This document shows, piece after piece, positions 21,713 through 28,611 of a stretch of 35,674 nucleotides of DNA; position 1 is the first letter of the stretch; the number at the start of each line of letters is the position of its first letter. This DNA is from a virus, in the IMG/VR virus record IMGVR_UViG_3300032087_001469, positions 1 through 35,674 of that record. The stretch is one strand, 5' to 3'. The position numbers were made by a program, and so were the translations under genes. The notes below the pieces were generated by a model. It saw only the letters and a program-made list of their open reading frames with translations, did no database searches and had not been told where the DNA came from.

Positions 21713-21991
21713 ATGGCTCAAGAAAATCAAAGCCCACTTGTAGGTTACTGTGAGACTCCACGTTTGGAATCTCGCTTTTCATTATCGCAGTCTGAACTGC
21801 AAGAACTAACTCGTTACCTTACTGAAGGTAAGAACGGTAAAGAAGGAAGAGTATACCTTACTCTTGTTTCTGGTATGAGTAAAGCTGGCAAGGCTTACAA
21901 TATGGTTAAGGTGTACGACCCTAATGCTAATACTTCGGGCAACACACACAAACCTGCAGCTAAGAATGAGACAGCCGATCTCCCGTTCTAG
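21713..21991 (+). CDS. Small protein with SSB-like C-terminal tail
   Basis: This 92-residue protein has a beta-rich centre (GRVYLTLVSGMSKAGKAYNMVKVYDP), then a flexible Asn/Thr/Pro linker, then the C-terminal NETADLPF. The last residues mimic the acidic tip DDIPF with which single-strand binding proteins recruit partner enzymes. Following ERF and exonuclease directly, it may be a minimal SSB or a recombination accessory factor. The OB fold is not certain from sequence. Perfect 7-bp stem TTACCTT/ACTG at 21814. Confidence 0.55.
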   Translation: MAQENQSPLVGYCETPRLESRFSLSQSELQELTRYLTEGKNGKEGRVYLTLVSGMSKAGKAYNMVKVYDPNANTSGNTHKPAAKNETADLPF

Positions 21992-22001
21992 TGAATTTCA
22001 G

Positions 22002-22424
22002 ATGAGAATGTCTGAAAAATGGAGTAACGCTATTGCAGCGTATATGGCATTGGATTGGGGACTTCGTTTGGAGTCCCTCAATCCTCCATATTCTACGTTT
22101 ACTTCAACAAAGACCAATGGCAAGGTGACCTTTGAGGTTTACTTTACCAATATGTTTCAAGCCAACCAAGAATACAAAGTATCAACAGAGTACATTAACA
22201 CCAACAACCTGGGCTTATCAGACTATGTTGTGCTATGTATTTGGAATAAGACACAGGACAACTGTGTTGTTTTGAAAACAGAAGATGCTGTGGAGCTTAT
22301 GCAAAACAATAGTGACGCATTTGCTCTTGTGGATTTAGTACCCAAGATTAAACGCAAATTTGAGATAGGTGTCAACAAAATGGACAATGCCGATATACCT
22401 AATGAGGCTGTTGGTAGCCTATAA
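22002..22424 (+). CDS. Unknown protein
   Basis: This 140-residue protein reads SEKWSNAIAAYMALDWGLRLE, then FEVYFTNMFQANQEYKVSTEYI, NLGLSDYVVLCIWN and KTEDAVELMQNN. It is mixed alpha/beta with no motif I recognise. ATG 22002 or 22008 could be the start; both follow the previous stop closely. It overlaps the next gene by 23 bases. Confidence 0.5.
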   Translation: MRMSEKWSNAIAAYMALDWGLRLESLNPPYSTFTSTKTNGKVTFEVYFTNMFQANQEYKVSTEYINTNNLGLSDYVVLCIWNKTQDNCVVLKTEDAVELMQNNSDAFALVDLVPKIKRKFEIGVNKMDNADIPNEAVGSL

Positions 22425-22614
22425 GAAGGGTAAGAAATCGTACCAGAAAGAAGTCGAGGTGGTCTCCAAGGGAGAGACAGTCGCTCAAATCAATAAGCGA
22501 TCCACCACCATAGAAAGAATCAAGCAGGAGATATACGGCAAGAACAAACGCCAGGATATACTTGTGCTTAAAATCAAAGAGAAAAAACTAATTAGCTATG
22601 GCATCAAGGATTAA
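22402..22614 (+). CDS. Unknown small basic protein
   Basis: This 70-residue protein from ATG 22402 reads MRLLVAYKKGKKSYQKEVEVVS, then EIYGKNKRQDILVLKIKEK: two beta hairpins around a basic helix, with no family named. It overlaps its neighbours on both sides (23 and 17 bases), consistent with coupled translation. Confidence 0.5.
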   Translation: MRLLVAYKKGKKSYQKEVEVVSKGETVAQINKRSTTIERIKQEIYGKNKRQDILVLKIKEKKLISYGIKD

Positions 22615-22804
22615 AAACTACTTGAGAAAGAGAAAACACGTTTCATATACATCAAAGTATATATGCGATTTACGATGGGAGATTATCAATACGGTAACCT
22701 CATCAGCACATACAGGGTTTCATAATGGGGTGGACAAACACCTAGAGAATCTAGGTCTACTCATCCGAAAGTATGAACGCAGAAAAAGACTTTTAAAATT
22801 TTAA
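22598..22804 (+). CDS. Unknown small basic protein
   Basis: This 68-residue, strongly basic protein begins MASRIKNYLRKRKHVSYTSK and ends IRKYERRKRLLKF. It is the last gene before the structured RNA at 22805, so that RNA may be its processed 3' untranslated region. ATG has TTAGCT before it. Confidence 0.5.
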   Translation: MASRIKNYLRKRKHVSYTSKYICDLRWEIINTVTSSAHTGFHNGVDKHLENLGLLIRKYERRKRLLKF

Positions 22805-22990
22805 TCTAGTCATATAACCAGCTCTCGGATGTCTTCGGGATTGAAGAGCTACCTGCCATTTGAATTGAATAAAGGTTAAATCTGAGACTAGAGCCTCGCG
22901 GAGAGGGGCAATCATTGCGGACAAGGTAGTTAAAGACATTGGGGGAGGATTTCGGCAATACTTATTGACCTCCCCCTCTTATTTTTTTTT
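22805..22990 (+). ncRNA. Structured RNA with possible pseudoknot, ending in a terminator
   Basis: This 200-base gap holds nested complementary segments: TCTAGTC (22805-22811) with GACTAGA (22886-22892), AGCTCT (22820) with AGAGCT (22845-22850), CCTC (22894) with GAGG (22903), and GCAA (22908) with TTGC (22915). CTACCT (22849-22854), inside the first helix, pairs with AGGTAG (22924-22929) outside it, which would make a pseudoknot. A strong terminator follows. No ORF fits. It could be an independent sRNA or a processed 3' UTR; I do not recognise an Rfam family. Confidence 0.5.
22941..22990 (+). terminator. Strong intrinsic terminator after the structured RNA
   Basis: GGGGGAGG (22941-22948) pairs perfectly with CCTCCCCC (22969-22976), with a secondary CAATA/TATTG helix in the loop, and TCTTATTTTTTTTT follows. 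It ends rightward transcripts between the recombination and replication sub-blocks. Confidence 0.85.
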
Positions 22991-23004
22991 GAAAACATTT
23001 TATT

Positions 23005-23211
23005 ATGGCATATCACGACAACAAGAATCACAAAGAGATTATCGACTGCGTACTAGAGCAGAACGCAAAGCTGTTTCAGAACTTAGGTTTAGACAGTTCT
23101 AAATCTGACTATGCAAAGGCTAAGGTTGCGGAGCGTAAAAAGCTGCGTAAAATTATGCACCTTGATGAAGAAAAGATTGGAAGACTTATAAAGGATTCCC
23201 TCGATGATTAG
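23005..23211 (+). CDS. Unknown small helical protein
   Basis: This 68-residue protein (MAYHDNKNHKEIIDCVLEQN, then AKAKVAERKKLRKIMHLDEE) is charged and all-helical with no recognised family. It is the first gene after the terminator at 22990, only 14 bases downstream of its T-tract, so its promoter must lie in or before the structured RNA. Confidence 0.5.
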   Translation: MAYHDNKNHKEIIDCVLEQNAKLFQNLGLDSSKSDYAKAKVAERKKLRKIMHLDEEKIGRLIKDSLDD

Positions 23212-23368
23212 CGCATACTCTAAAGCCAAGCAAATGCTTACAAAGTATTCCGAGTCGGATGCTATATGTCAAGCGACACAATGTCTAGTGTTAGCACCAG
23301 ATCACAAGAAAGATTATTGGTGGGATGTCATAGAAAAAATAAAGTACAATGGATCAAGACCTGCTTAG
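23204..23368 (+). CDS. Unknown short protein
   Basis: A 54-codon ORF from ATG 23204 (MISAYSKAKQMLTKYSESDA, then HKKDYWWDVIEKIKYNG) overlaps the previous gene by 8 bases and the next by 20. It is a helical, Trp-containing protein of a type common beside DnaA-like phage genes; function unknown. Confidence 0.5.
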   Translation: MISAYSKAKQMLTKYSESDAICQATQCLVLAPDHKKDYWWDVIEKIKYNGSRPA

Positions 23369-23648
23369 ATTTAGGAAAGCTGTCAAGCTCGTTCTGCTTA
23401 TGCAAGCTACCCTAGAACAGATGGACGAACTCAAGGGGACTGCTGTCTACAAACAAGACATCAAGTCTCTGATGAATAACCTGGAGCGTAAGCTTGAGCG
23501 TTTTGTCAAGCCTCACATAGAACAAATCGGTATGACTGATGAGTTCTTGATGATGAGAATACAAAGGGGAGTGGACAGCATTGTGTCTGCCACTCTAGAA
23601 GAGATTCACAATTACAATTTAGATTCGGATGAAAAGACTGAAGATTGA
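23349..23648 (+). CDS. Unknown helical protein
   Basis: This 99-residue protein reads MDQDLLRFRKAVKLVLLMQA, then DIKSLMNNLERKLERFVKPHIEQ, predicted as a coiled coil, with an acidic end NLDSDEKTED. It overlaps the DnaA-like gene by 20 bases and is probably co-translated with it; a partner role is a guess. Confidence 0.5.
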   Translation: MDQDLLRFRKAVKLVLLMQATLEQMDELKGTAVYKQDIKSLMNNLERKLERFVKPHIEQIGMTDEFLMMRIQRGVDSIVSATLEEIHNYNLDSDEKTED

Positions 23649-24186
23649 TACCAGCATTAAGCTGATGAGTGAGCATTTAATACTAAAAAGATTTTGGGAA
23701 GAATACTCACGGAAGGTTGGATTTACAGACAACAGAAGACGTGAAAACATTGTGATAAAGCACGCCTTTATGGTTGCGGCTAGAAAACTAACAGACTGTA
23801 GTCTATCAGAGATAGGTAAGATTCTCAACAAGGATCACGCTACTGTGGTTCACGCTAATAAGAACCACGAAGGCAATATGAAGTTCCTGCCTAGCTACTC
23901 AACGGTCTACAGAGAGATTGACTACAACCTCAAGAAGATGCTCGATTATAAAGACCTAGAGAATGAATTGGTACAGATGGATGACGTGCTAGAACTAAGA
24001 GAACGGATTATGTCTGTAACGAAAAGATTACGCATCAAGACTATGGAGCTGAACAATGTCTACAGGACTATGGAAAACTCTAGTGTACTGAAGCAGCTTG
24101 AACACTTGAAGAAGTACAACACTGACTTGCTGTTAGAGAATCAAAGACTACATCAAAAACTAAATCGATTACACAATTTAATATGA
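23629..24186 (+). CDS. DnaA domain-IV-like DNA-binding protein with coiled coil
   Basis: This 185-residue protein matches the DnaA C-terminal DNA-binding domain at 38-80: REN then KHAFMVAARKLTDCSLSEIGKILNKDHATVVHANKNH. The DnaA signature (D.S...IG...G.DH.TV.HA) is nearly intact, including DHATVVHA. The AAA+ ATPase and domains I-II are absent; instead residues 105-185 form long Leu/Glu/Lys helices, probably a dimerising coiled coil. It may bind DnaA-box-like sites at the phage origin, compete with host DnaA, or act as a transcription factor. ATG 23629 overlaps the upstream gene. Confidence 0.75.
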   Translation: MKRLKIDTSIKLMSEHLILKRFWEEYSRKVGFTDNRRRENIVIKHAFMVAARKLTDCSLSEIGKILNKDHATVVHANKNHEGNMKFLPSYSTVYREIDYNLKKMLDYKDLENELVQMDDVLELRERIMSVTKRLRIKTMELNNVYRTMENSSVLKQLEHLKKYNTDLLLENQRLHQKLNRLHNLI

Positions 24187-24308
24187 ACCAGATGGAGCAG
24201 TTCCTACGCATTGCAAATGCTAGGCTAAGAAAGATTTACCCTTTCAAGAAACAAAGAGATGCTTGGGTAGCCAAGATGTATGTAAGATGGCTAAAGCGAC
24301 AAGAGTAA
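24183..24308 (+). CDS. Short basic protein
   Basis: A 41-codon ORF from ATG 24183 overlaps the previous stop by 4 bases: MNQMEQFLRIANARLRKIYP then KKQRDAWVAKMYVRWLKRQE. It is a single amphipathic basic helix pair, a possible nucleic-acid-binding peptide. No family known. Confidence 0.45.
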   Translation: MNQMEQFLRIANARLRKIYPFKKQRDAWVAKMYVRWLKRQE

Positions 24309-24352
24309 ATGTACCAAAGTGGTACACAAATCCTCCCAATGATGAGCCTTAA
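24287..24352 (+). CDS. Possible 21-residue peptide
   Basis: ATG 24287 inside the preceding ORF opens MAKATRVNVPKWYTNPPNDE with one more residue before the stop at 24352. It reads like protein (PKW, NPP) and not like random sequence, and bridges the gap to the next gene. It also spans a perfect palindrome GTACCA/AAG/TGGTAC at 24310-24324. Tentative. Confidence 0.3.
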   Translation: MAKATRVNVPKWYTNPPNDEP

Positions 24353-24377
24353 ATCTTCACAAAAAGAAACTAAAATT

Positions 24378-24563
24378 ATGACACAAAGAGAGATACTACT
24401 GGAGATGTACGAGAAGCTTTGGAACGCTGATAAGGATAAGTTTACTTGGAATGTGATACTGAAGGACACGCTTGAGAAAATAGAAAAGTGTAAGCACATC
24501 AAAAGAGAGGGTGAAAGTTGCAGACTAAACAACAACTGCACCTATCCAGATTGTACACCTTGA
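24378..24563 (+). CDS. Small protein with C-terminal Cys motif
   Basis: This 61-residue protein from ATG 24378 begins MTQREILLEMYEKLWNADKD and ends with four Cys (KCKH, SCRLNNNCTYPDC), a possible zinc-binding tail. In-frame ATGs further up (24309, 24339) are possible but have no conserved leader. Its stop lies within an inverted repeat TTGTACA/TGTACAA (24551-24570). Confidence 0.5.
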   Translation: MTQREILLEMYEKLWNADKDKFTWNVILKDTLEKIEKCKHIKREGESCRLNNNCTYPDCTP

Positions 24564-24599
24564 TGTACAAAGTAAGGGCAATATCGCATATTGCGATAT
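24551..24599. repeat. Two adjacent perfect palindromes upstream of the AT-rich nuclease gene
   Basis: TTGTACA (24551-24557) with TGTACAA (24564-24570), and ATATCGCA (24581-24588), TAT, TGCGATAT (24592-24599). The second is a perfect 19-base dyad suited to a dimeric regulator. It sits about 60 bases before the ATG at 24659 and could be an operator or a boundary of an inserted gene. Confidence 0.5.
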
Positions 24600-24658
24600 G
24601 CAATAATTTGCCAGTATAACAGATTATTGGCATTATTAACCTTTAAAACCAAAGAGAA

Positions 24659-25129
24659 ATGAAAGAGAATCACGACAAGTTTATAAGTCACCTTGAGGAA
24701 AGCAGCGCTGGTGTATTTACAGCTGCTTACTATTTGTATTCTAAAGGACTTGACGTGATGATAAGTGGTTTGAGGAAGAGGGGCTATAATCAAGACCCTA
24801 AAGACTTCCAGGATGACGGTGATTTATTTGTATTTAAGAATGACAAGAAATACAGAATAGAAGTTAAAAACTTATCCTGTGATTTTACTTCTTCTGAAGA
24901 TTGGCAGTTTAAAGAATTTATCGTTTGTGCTTCTCACTCTTATGATAATGCAGATTTAAAACCTTACGCCTATATGATTCTAAACAAGAACAGAACTCAT
25001 ATGGCAGTAGTAAAAGGAGACACACATAAACACTGGTCCACCATTGAAAGAAAAGACAGTAGATATTATAATTACTCTCAGAAGTTTTATATATGTGATT
25101 TAGATTTAATTAAATGGATTAAGCTATGA
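24659..25129 (+). CDS. Putative PD-(D/E)XK nuclease, AT-rich
   Basis: In this 156-residue protein, DDGDLFVFKNDKKYRIEVKNL (about 52-72) fits the nuclease core D(x)n-E-x-K: Asp in GDL and EVK fifteen residues later, with an earlier helix HLEESSAGVFTAAYYLYSKGLDV typical of the fold's N-terminal Glu helix. The gene is richer in A/T-ending codons than its neighbours and follows two palindromes, which suggests recent acquisition. It might be a homing-type or restriction-like endonuclease. Its TGA overlaps the next ATG. The fold is inferred from motifs only. Confidence 0.5.
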   Translation: MKENHDKFISHLEESSAGVFTAAYYLYSKGLDVMISGLRKRGYNQDPKDFQDDGDLFVFKNDKKYRIEVKNLSCDFTSSEDWQFKEFIVCASHSYDNADLKPYAYMILNKNRTHMAVVKGDTHKHWSTIERKDSRYYNYSQKFYICDLDLIKWIKL

Positions 25130-25299
25130 AAACAAACTATGAACACAAGAGAACGACTGAAGGTCGTGAAGCTATCGTAAGAATAGCACGTTACGCAACA
25201 AAGAATATGATGCGTACAACCAACAAGAGTAGTCATTACGCTCGTATCATAGATGCGTGTAAAAGAGACCTACAGCTGTATGGTTTTGAACAAGACTAA
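25126..25299 (+). CDS. Unknown short basic protein
   Basis: A 57-codon ORF from ATG 25126 (MKTNYEHKRTTEGREAIVRI, then YATKNMMRTTNKSSHYARII), with start context AAGCTATG and an ATGA overlap with the previous gene. It overlaps the next gene by 20 bases. Basic and helical; no known family. Confidence 0.45.
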   Translation: MKTNYEHKRTTEGREAIVRIARYATKNMMRTTNKSSHYARIIDACKRDLQLYGFEQD

Positions 25300-25786
25300 C
25301 TATACGGTTACGCTCAACAAAGAAGAGCAAAGGCTTGCACGTTATCTCGCACGTCAGAGATATGAAACAAGTCGCAAGAACGGAGTCTATGATGCCAAGA
25401 AAGGCGATCAGAGTAATGAGTTCGTTGACCTTGAAGGTATCTCGGGTGAGCTTGCCTTCTGTAAAATCTTCAATGTGTATCCAGATATAGACAGTAAACT
25501 CGTCAACCAAACAAATGATGTGGGGGACTGTGTGTACAAAGGATACAACGTAGATGTAAAAACAACAGCTCATAGAAACGGTAGGCTAATCTGTGCTAAG
25601 TGGAAGAACAACAAGGTAGACATCTACGCATTGATGGTAGGTGAATTCCCTACCTATGAGTTCAGAGGCTTTGCTATGGCTGACTATCTCAAGAAAGAAG
25701 AGAACCTCACCAACCTGGGCAACCCCGCAAAGGGAGAGGTGTATGCATTACAACAGAATCAATTAAAATTTCCTACAACAGAATGA
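25280..25786 (+). CDS. Restriction-endonuclease-like PD-(D/E)XK protein
   Basis: In this 168-residue protein GISGELAFCKIFNVYPD (helix with Glu), then NDVGDCVYKGYNVDVKTTAHRNG give the E...D...(D)xK arrangement of the restriction-endonuclease fold (Asp of GDC, DVK). RLICAKWK and YALMVGEFPTYEFRGFAMADYL continue the core. ATG 25280 (MVLNKTNYT) is chosen over 25253. It may be a DNA-processing nuclease of the replication block or act on host DNA. It overlaps the Nmad1 gene by 4 bases. Confidence 0.55.
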   Translation: MVLNKTNYTVTLNKEEQRLARYLARQRYETSRKNGVYDAKKGDQSNEFVDLEGISGELAFCKIFNVYPDIDSKLVNQTNDVGDCVYKGYNVDVKTTAHRNGRLICAKWKNNKVDIYALMVGEFPTYEFRGFAMADYLKKEENLTNLGNPAKGEVYALQQNQLKFPTTE

Positions 25787-26121
25787 CCACTCAAGAAAAA
25801 ATCAAGAAGGTAGGTCAAGAGGTAATAGACCTTTTGATATCAAAGAACAAGTCATACGGAGACTCAGCGCTACAGCCTGCAAATATCTTTGCTACAGGTG
25901 ATGCAATCCAGAATCTATCGTGTCGTATAGACGACAAACTTATGCGTATAAAGACTCAAGGTTTCCAGGGATATGGAGAAGATAACGTCAAAGACTTGAT
26001 TGGTTATCTGATTTTGCTTAAGATTGCAATAGAAGATGATTCTAAGATTGCTCTAAAGGATTGGCAAGAAAATATCCTAGACCAAGAAGGCTTTAACGAA
26101 TACCACCAAACTACCACGTAA
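25783..26121 (+). CDS. Nucleotide-modification-associated domain 1 (DUF1599) protein
   Basis: This 112-residue protein reads DLLISKNKSYGDSALQPANIF, then LSCRIDDKLMRI and GEDNVKDLIGYLILLKIAIED. KN.dYGdS...R.DDKL.R...GED...DL.GYL.L is the all-helical DUF1599/Nmad1 pattern, a MazG-like fold linked in phages to modified-nucleotide pathways. It may sense or hydrolyse nucleotides. It is coupled to the primase-helicase gene (TAATG junction at 26121). Confidence 0.7.
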   Translation: MTTQEKIKKVGQEVIDLLISKNKSYGDSALQPANIFATGDAIQNLSCRIDDKLMRIKTQGFQGYGEDNVKDLIGYLILLKIAIEDDSKIALKDWQENILDQEGFNEYHQTTT

Positions 26122-27938
26122 TGAATCCAAATGAAATTCAAGTCACCTGCTTTCAAAGTATCTTTGACAAAGACAACCCCGAGTACATATCGCTAGGCGA
26201 TGCACTCAAGAATATCAAGAGGGGTAACTCTATCGATCTAGTAACAAAGCTCAGAGAGACGGGGGACAAAGCATTAAAGAAACAGCTTCCTGTTGTACTC
26301 TTCTCGGGTACGTTCTCCTCTCGTGTCGATGAGGATATCTTTGACCACTCTGGTTTTATTGTCATTGACATAGATAATGTTGAGGTAGAATCAGTAAAGA
26401 AAGCTCTAGCTACAGACGAGTATATATTCTCCTGTTGGGTATCTCCAAGCGGAAACGGTGTGAAAGCCCTAGTGCGTATCAGCAATGCTGAACGTCACGA
26501 AGACCACTTCCGTGCATTGGAGAAATACTTTAGCAGTCAGTACGGATTAGAGATAGACAGTACAGGAAAGAATCTGTCTCGTGCTTGCTTTGAGTCTTAT
26601 GACCCAGAGCTAGTAGTCAATATGGACTCCTCTATATTCGGAGCGTTTACCACCGATCACGAGGCAACAAAGGTTGAGGTTAACCCAGACTATATCTTCA
26701 CAGACTATATGAAGCTGAACCTAGCAGCACGTATGGTACGTAGAGCTGTGGATGGTGAGCGTCACCCTGTACTCCTCAAGGCAGCTGTACTCTGTGGGGG
26801 GTATATCTCTGCAGGTAAGATGGAAGAAGAGGAAGTCAAGAGAGTCCTGCTCCGTGAGTTCTCAAAGAGACCTTACGATGACCACTACCACCCAGAGGCA
26901 ACAATCATCGATGGAATCGAGAAGGGCAAGACTATGCCTATACACGAAATCATAGATGAAGAGCAGAAGATAAAGAGAGACATCCTTATCAATGACGGTG
27001 ATATGTCTTTTGTTTCATCTGACGATGAAGACTTCAGATGGATTAACGACTATGCCGATGGTAAGATTATGCTTGGGCTTGACACAGGATCGGAACTCCT
27101 GGACCAACATTGGCGCTACAAGCACAATTTCACTATCATCAACGGTCACAGTAACGTAGGTAAGACTACATTCGCCTTGTATCTTGCTGTCAATGCTTCG
27201 ATACGACACGGTTGGAAGTGGATAATCTACAGCTCTGAGAACAGAACAGCAGCTATCAAGATGAAGATAATGACCTTCGCATGCGATATGCAAGCGAAGG
27301 ATATGACATACCATCAGCGTAAACTTGCTTACGAGTGGGTTAGCGAACACTTTACTTTGATTTCAAACAAGCAGGTCTACAGCTACTACGACCTAGTGAT
27401 ATTTGGAGAGAAGCTGATGAACAAGGGAAGGTGTGATGGCTACTTCATTGACCCTTACAACTCTCTGAGAATTGATATGAGCGAGCGTTCTGGTCTCTCT
27501 ACACACGAGTACCACTACGAAGCTGCTAGTGAGTTCTTGACCTTTACAAACAATCACGAGATTGCTGTTTGGTTGAATATGCACGCAGTAACAGAGGCAC
27601 AGCGTAGAAAGGGTCCAGACGGACTGCCTACAGCCCCTTATGCTGAGGACACTGAAGGCGGGGGTAAGTTCGTGAATAGGGCTGATGATTTTGCCACATT
27701 CCATAGGAAGGTCCAGTCACAAGACCCACTAGACCGTAGAACCGTAGAGTTCCACGTAAGAAAGATACGTGAGACGGAAACAGGGGGTAGCCCTACAGGT
27801 GTTGACGATCCAATACGGTTCAAGTTTAACCTGCAAAACACTGGGTTTGTGGACTTTAGGGGACAGTCTCTGTTCAGAAGTATTCTTGACAACCCTACAA
27901 AACAGATTGAAATCATTGACCCCAACACGGTTTTTTGA
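26121..27938 (+). CDS. Primase-helicase with BT4734/VirE-N-type primase domain
   Basis: In this 605-residue protein the N-terminal part (1-170) is a BT4734-like (VirE N-terminal) archaeo-eukaryotic-type primase module: SGFIVIDIDNVE (77-88) with the catalytic Asp pair, SPSGNGVKALVRI (108-120), and IDSTGKNLSRACFESYDP (145-162). A helical linker domain (200-290) is of the PriCT type. The C-terminal part is a RecA-like ATPase: Walker A GHSNVGKTT (342-350), Walker B YFIDPYNSL (441-449), then WLNMHAVT. It should prime and unwind the replication fork. Single-chain primase-helicases of this type are common in Bacteroidota phages. No DNA polymerase gene follows in the window. Confidence 0.82.
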   Translation: MNPNEIQVTCFQSIFDKDNPEYISLGDALKNIKRGNSIDLVTKLRETGDKALKKQLPVVLFSGTFSSRVDEDIFDHSGFIVIDIDNVEVESVKKALATDEYIFSCWVSPSGNGVKALVRISNAERHEDHFRALEKYFSSQYGLEIDSTGKNLSRACFESYDPELVVNMDSSIFGAFTTDHEATKVEVNPDYIFTDYMKLNLAARMVRRAVDGERHPVLLKAAVLCGGYISAGKMEEEEVKRVLLREFSKRPYDDHYHPEATIIDGIEKGKTMPIHEIIDEEQKIKRDILINDGDMSFVSSDDEDFRWINDYADGKIMLGLDTGSELLDQHWRYKHNFTIINGHSNVGKTTFALYLAVNASIRHGWKWIIYSSENRTAAIKMKIMTFACDMQAKDMTYHQRKLAYEWVSEHFTLISNKQVYSYYDLVIFGEKLMNKGRCDGYFIDPYNSLRIDMSERSGLSTHEYHYEAASEFLTFTNNHEIAVWLNMHAVTEAQRRKGPDGLPTAPYAEDTEGGGKFVNRADDFATFHRKVQSQDPLDRRTVEFHVRKIRETETGGSPTGVDDPIRFKFNLQNTGFVDFRGQSLFRSILDNPTKQIEIIDPNTVF

Positions 27939-27998
27939 TGTTAATAAGTCAATAATAATTGACTGAGCTTAGGCTTTTTTATTCCTTATCTTATTAGG

Positions 27999-28406
27999 GT
28001 GAAAAAGAAATCATACGGTAGATACAAAAATGGGCTAGAGAAGTATTGCGGAGATTCTCTACAAAAGGAAGGCTACACATTTGAGTATGAGGCACAGTTT
28101 ACTTTGGTAGAGGGGTTCACATATCCCTCTACCTACTTTAAATCTATGCCCAAGAAGAAAACTCTGATAGATGTGACAGGCAAGAAAATTTTGCCCATCA
28201 AGTATAGACCAGATTTCTACTTGCCAAAAGAAAAAGTATTCATAGAAACAAAAGGTTTCGTTAGAGCGAACGACTCGTTCCCTTTAAGATGGAAGCTGTT
28301 TATGATGTTTCTTATGAATTCTAATATGGCAGATCATTCTTTGTTTATACCAAAGAATAGAAAACAAGTAGATGAAATCATTAAATACCTAAGCAATGAA
28401 CCTTGA
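27999..28406 (+). CDS. Resolvase-like nuclease (DUF1064 / T7 endonuclease I-like)
   Basis: In this 135-residue protein, GRYKNGLEKYCGDSLQKEG (helix with Glu), LPIKYRPDFYLPKEKVFIETKG (about 64-85; Asp in PDF, E-x-K in IETKG) and a final F.LRWKLF give the compact PD-(D/E)XK layout of phage Holliday-junction resolvase-type nucleases. It would debranch replication and recombination products before packaging. The start is GTG 27999, after a 60-base gap with an AGTCAAT/ATTGACT dyad (27949-27966). Confidence 0.65.
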   Translation: MKKKSYGRYKNGLEKYCGDSLQKEGYTFEYEAQFTLVEGFTYPSTYFKSMPKKKTLIDVTGKKILPIKYRPDFYLPKEKVFIETKGFVRANDSFPLRWKLFMMFLMNSNMADHSLFIPKNRKQVDEIIKYLSNEP

Positions 28407-28611
28407 AAAATTGTCCTCTTTGTATAATCTGTCCTGCTTGAATGCACACAAGCTCCTGGACGAGCTGTATGAGTCTGTTCATACGAATGATGGAGACCCT
28501 CTGATAACACCAGAGGAAATCAAAGCTGTCAGACAAAGCTTCTTAGCTAAAATCCGACAAGAGCTAGATTTAATTCAAACAGCAGCAGATGAGTACGGAG
28601 AGATGCAGTAA
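28396..28611 (+). CDS. Unknown small helical protein
   Basis: This 71-residue protein (MNLEKLSSLYNLSCLNAHKL, then ITPEEIKAVRQSFLAKIRQEL) is acidic and helical. It overlaps both neighbours (11 and 23 bases) and so is probably translated in step with them. No family recognised. Confidence 0.5.
   Translation: MNLEKLSSLYNLSCLNAHKLLDELYESVHTNDGDPLITPEEIKAVRQSFLAKIRQELDLIQTAADEYGEMQ

Larger units (their letters stand above)
13145..21831 (+). repeat. Dense perfect hairpins inside early coding sequences
   Basis: Perfect stems of 6-8 bp with 2-6 nt loops start at 13145, 13233, 13323, 13355, 13392, 13513, 13557, 13796, 13912, 13964, 14500, 14542, 14599, 14817, 14871, 15065, 15569, 16435, 17102, 17756, 17917, 18106, 18625, 18817, 19091, 19930, 20332, 20388, 21599 and 21814. 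About fourteen have 7 bp and one has 8 bp (TATCTCTC, 21599). The arms are all different, and T-tracts do not follow. Chance predicts about one 6-bp stem per 820 bases. The list is by eye and surely incomplete. See the matching finding. Confidence 0.7.

Noticed and set aside
22805-22990. tmRNA, 6S RNA or a known riboswitch
   Set aside because: No tRNA-like end, no tag ORF, and no 6S-like long bubble hairpin; no conserved riboswitch core recognised.
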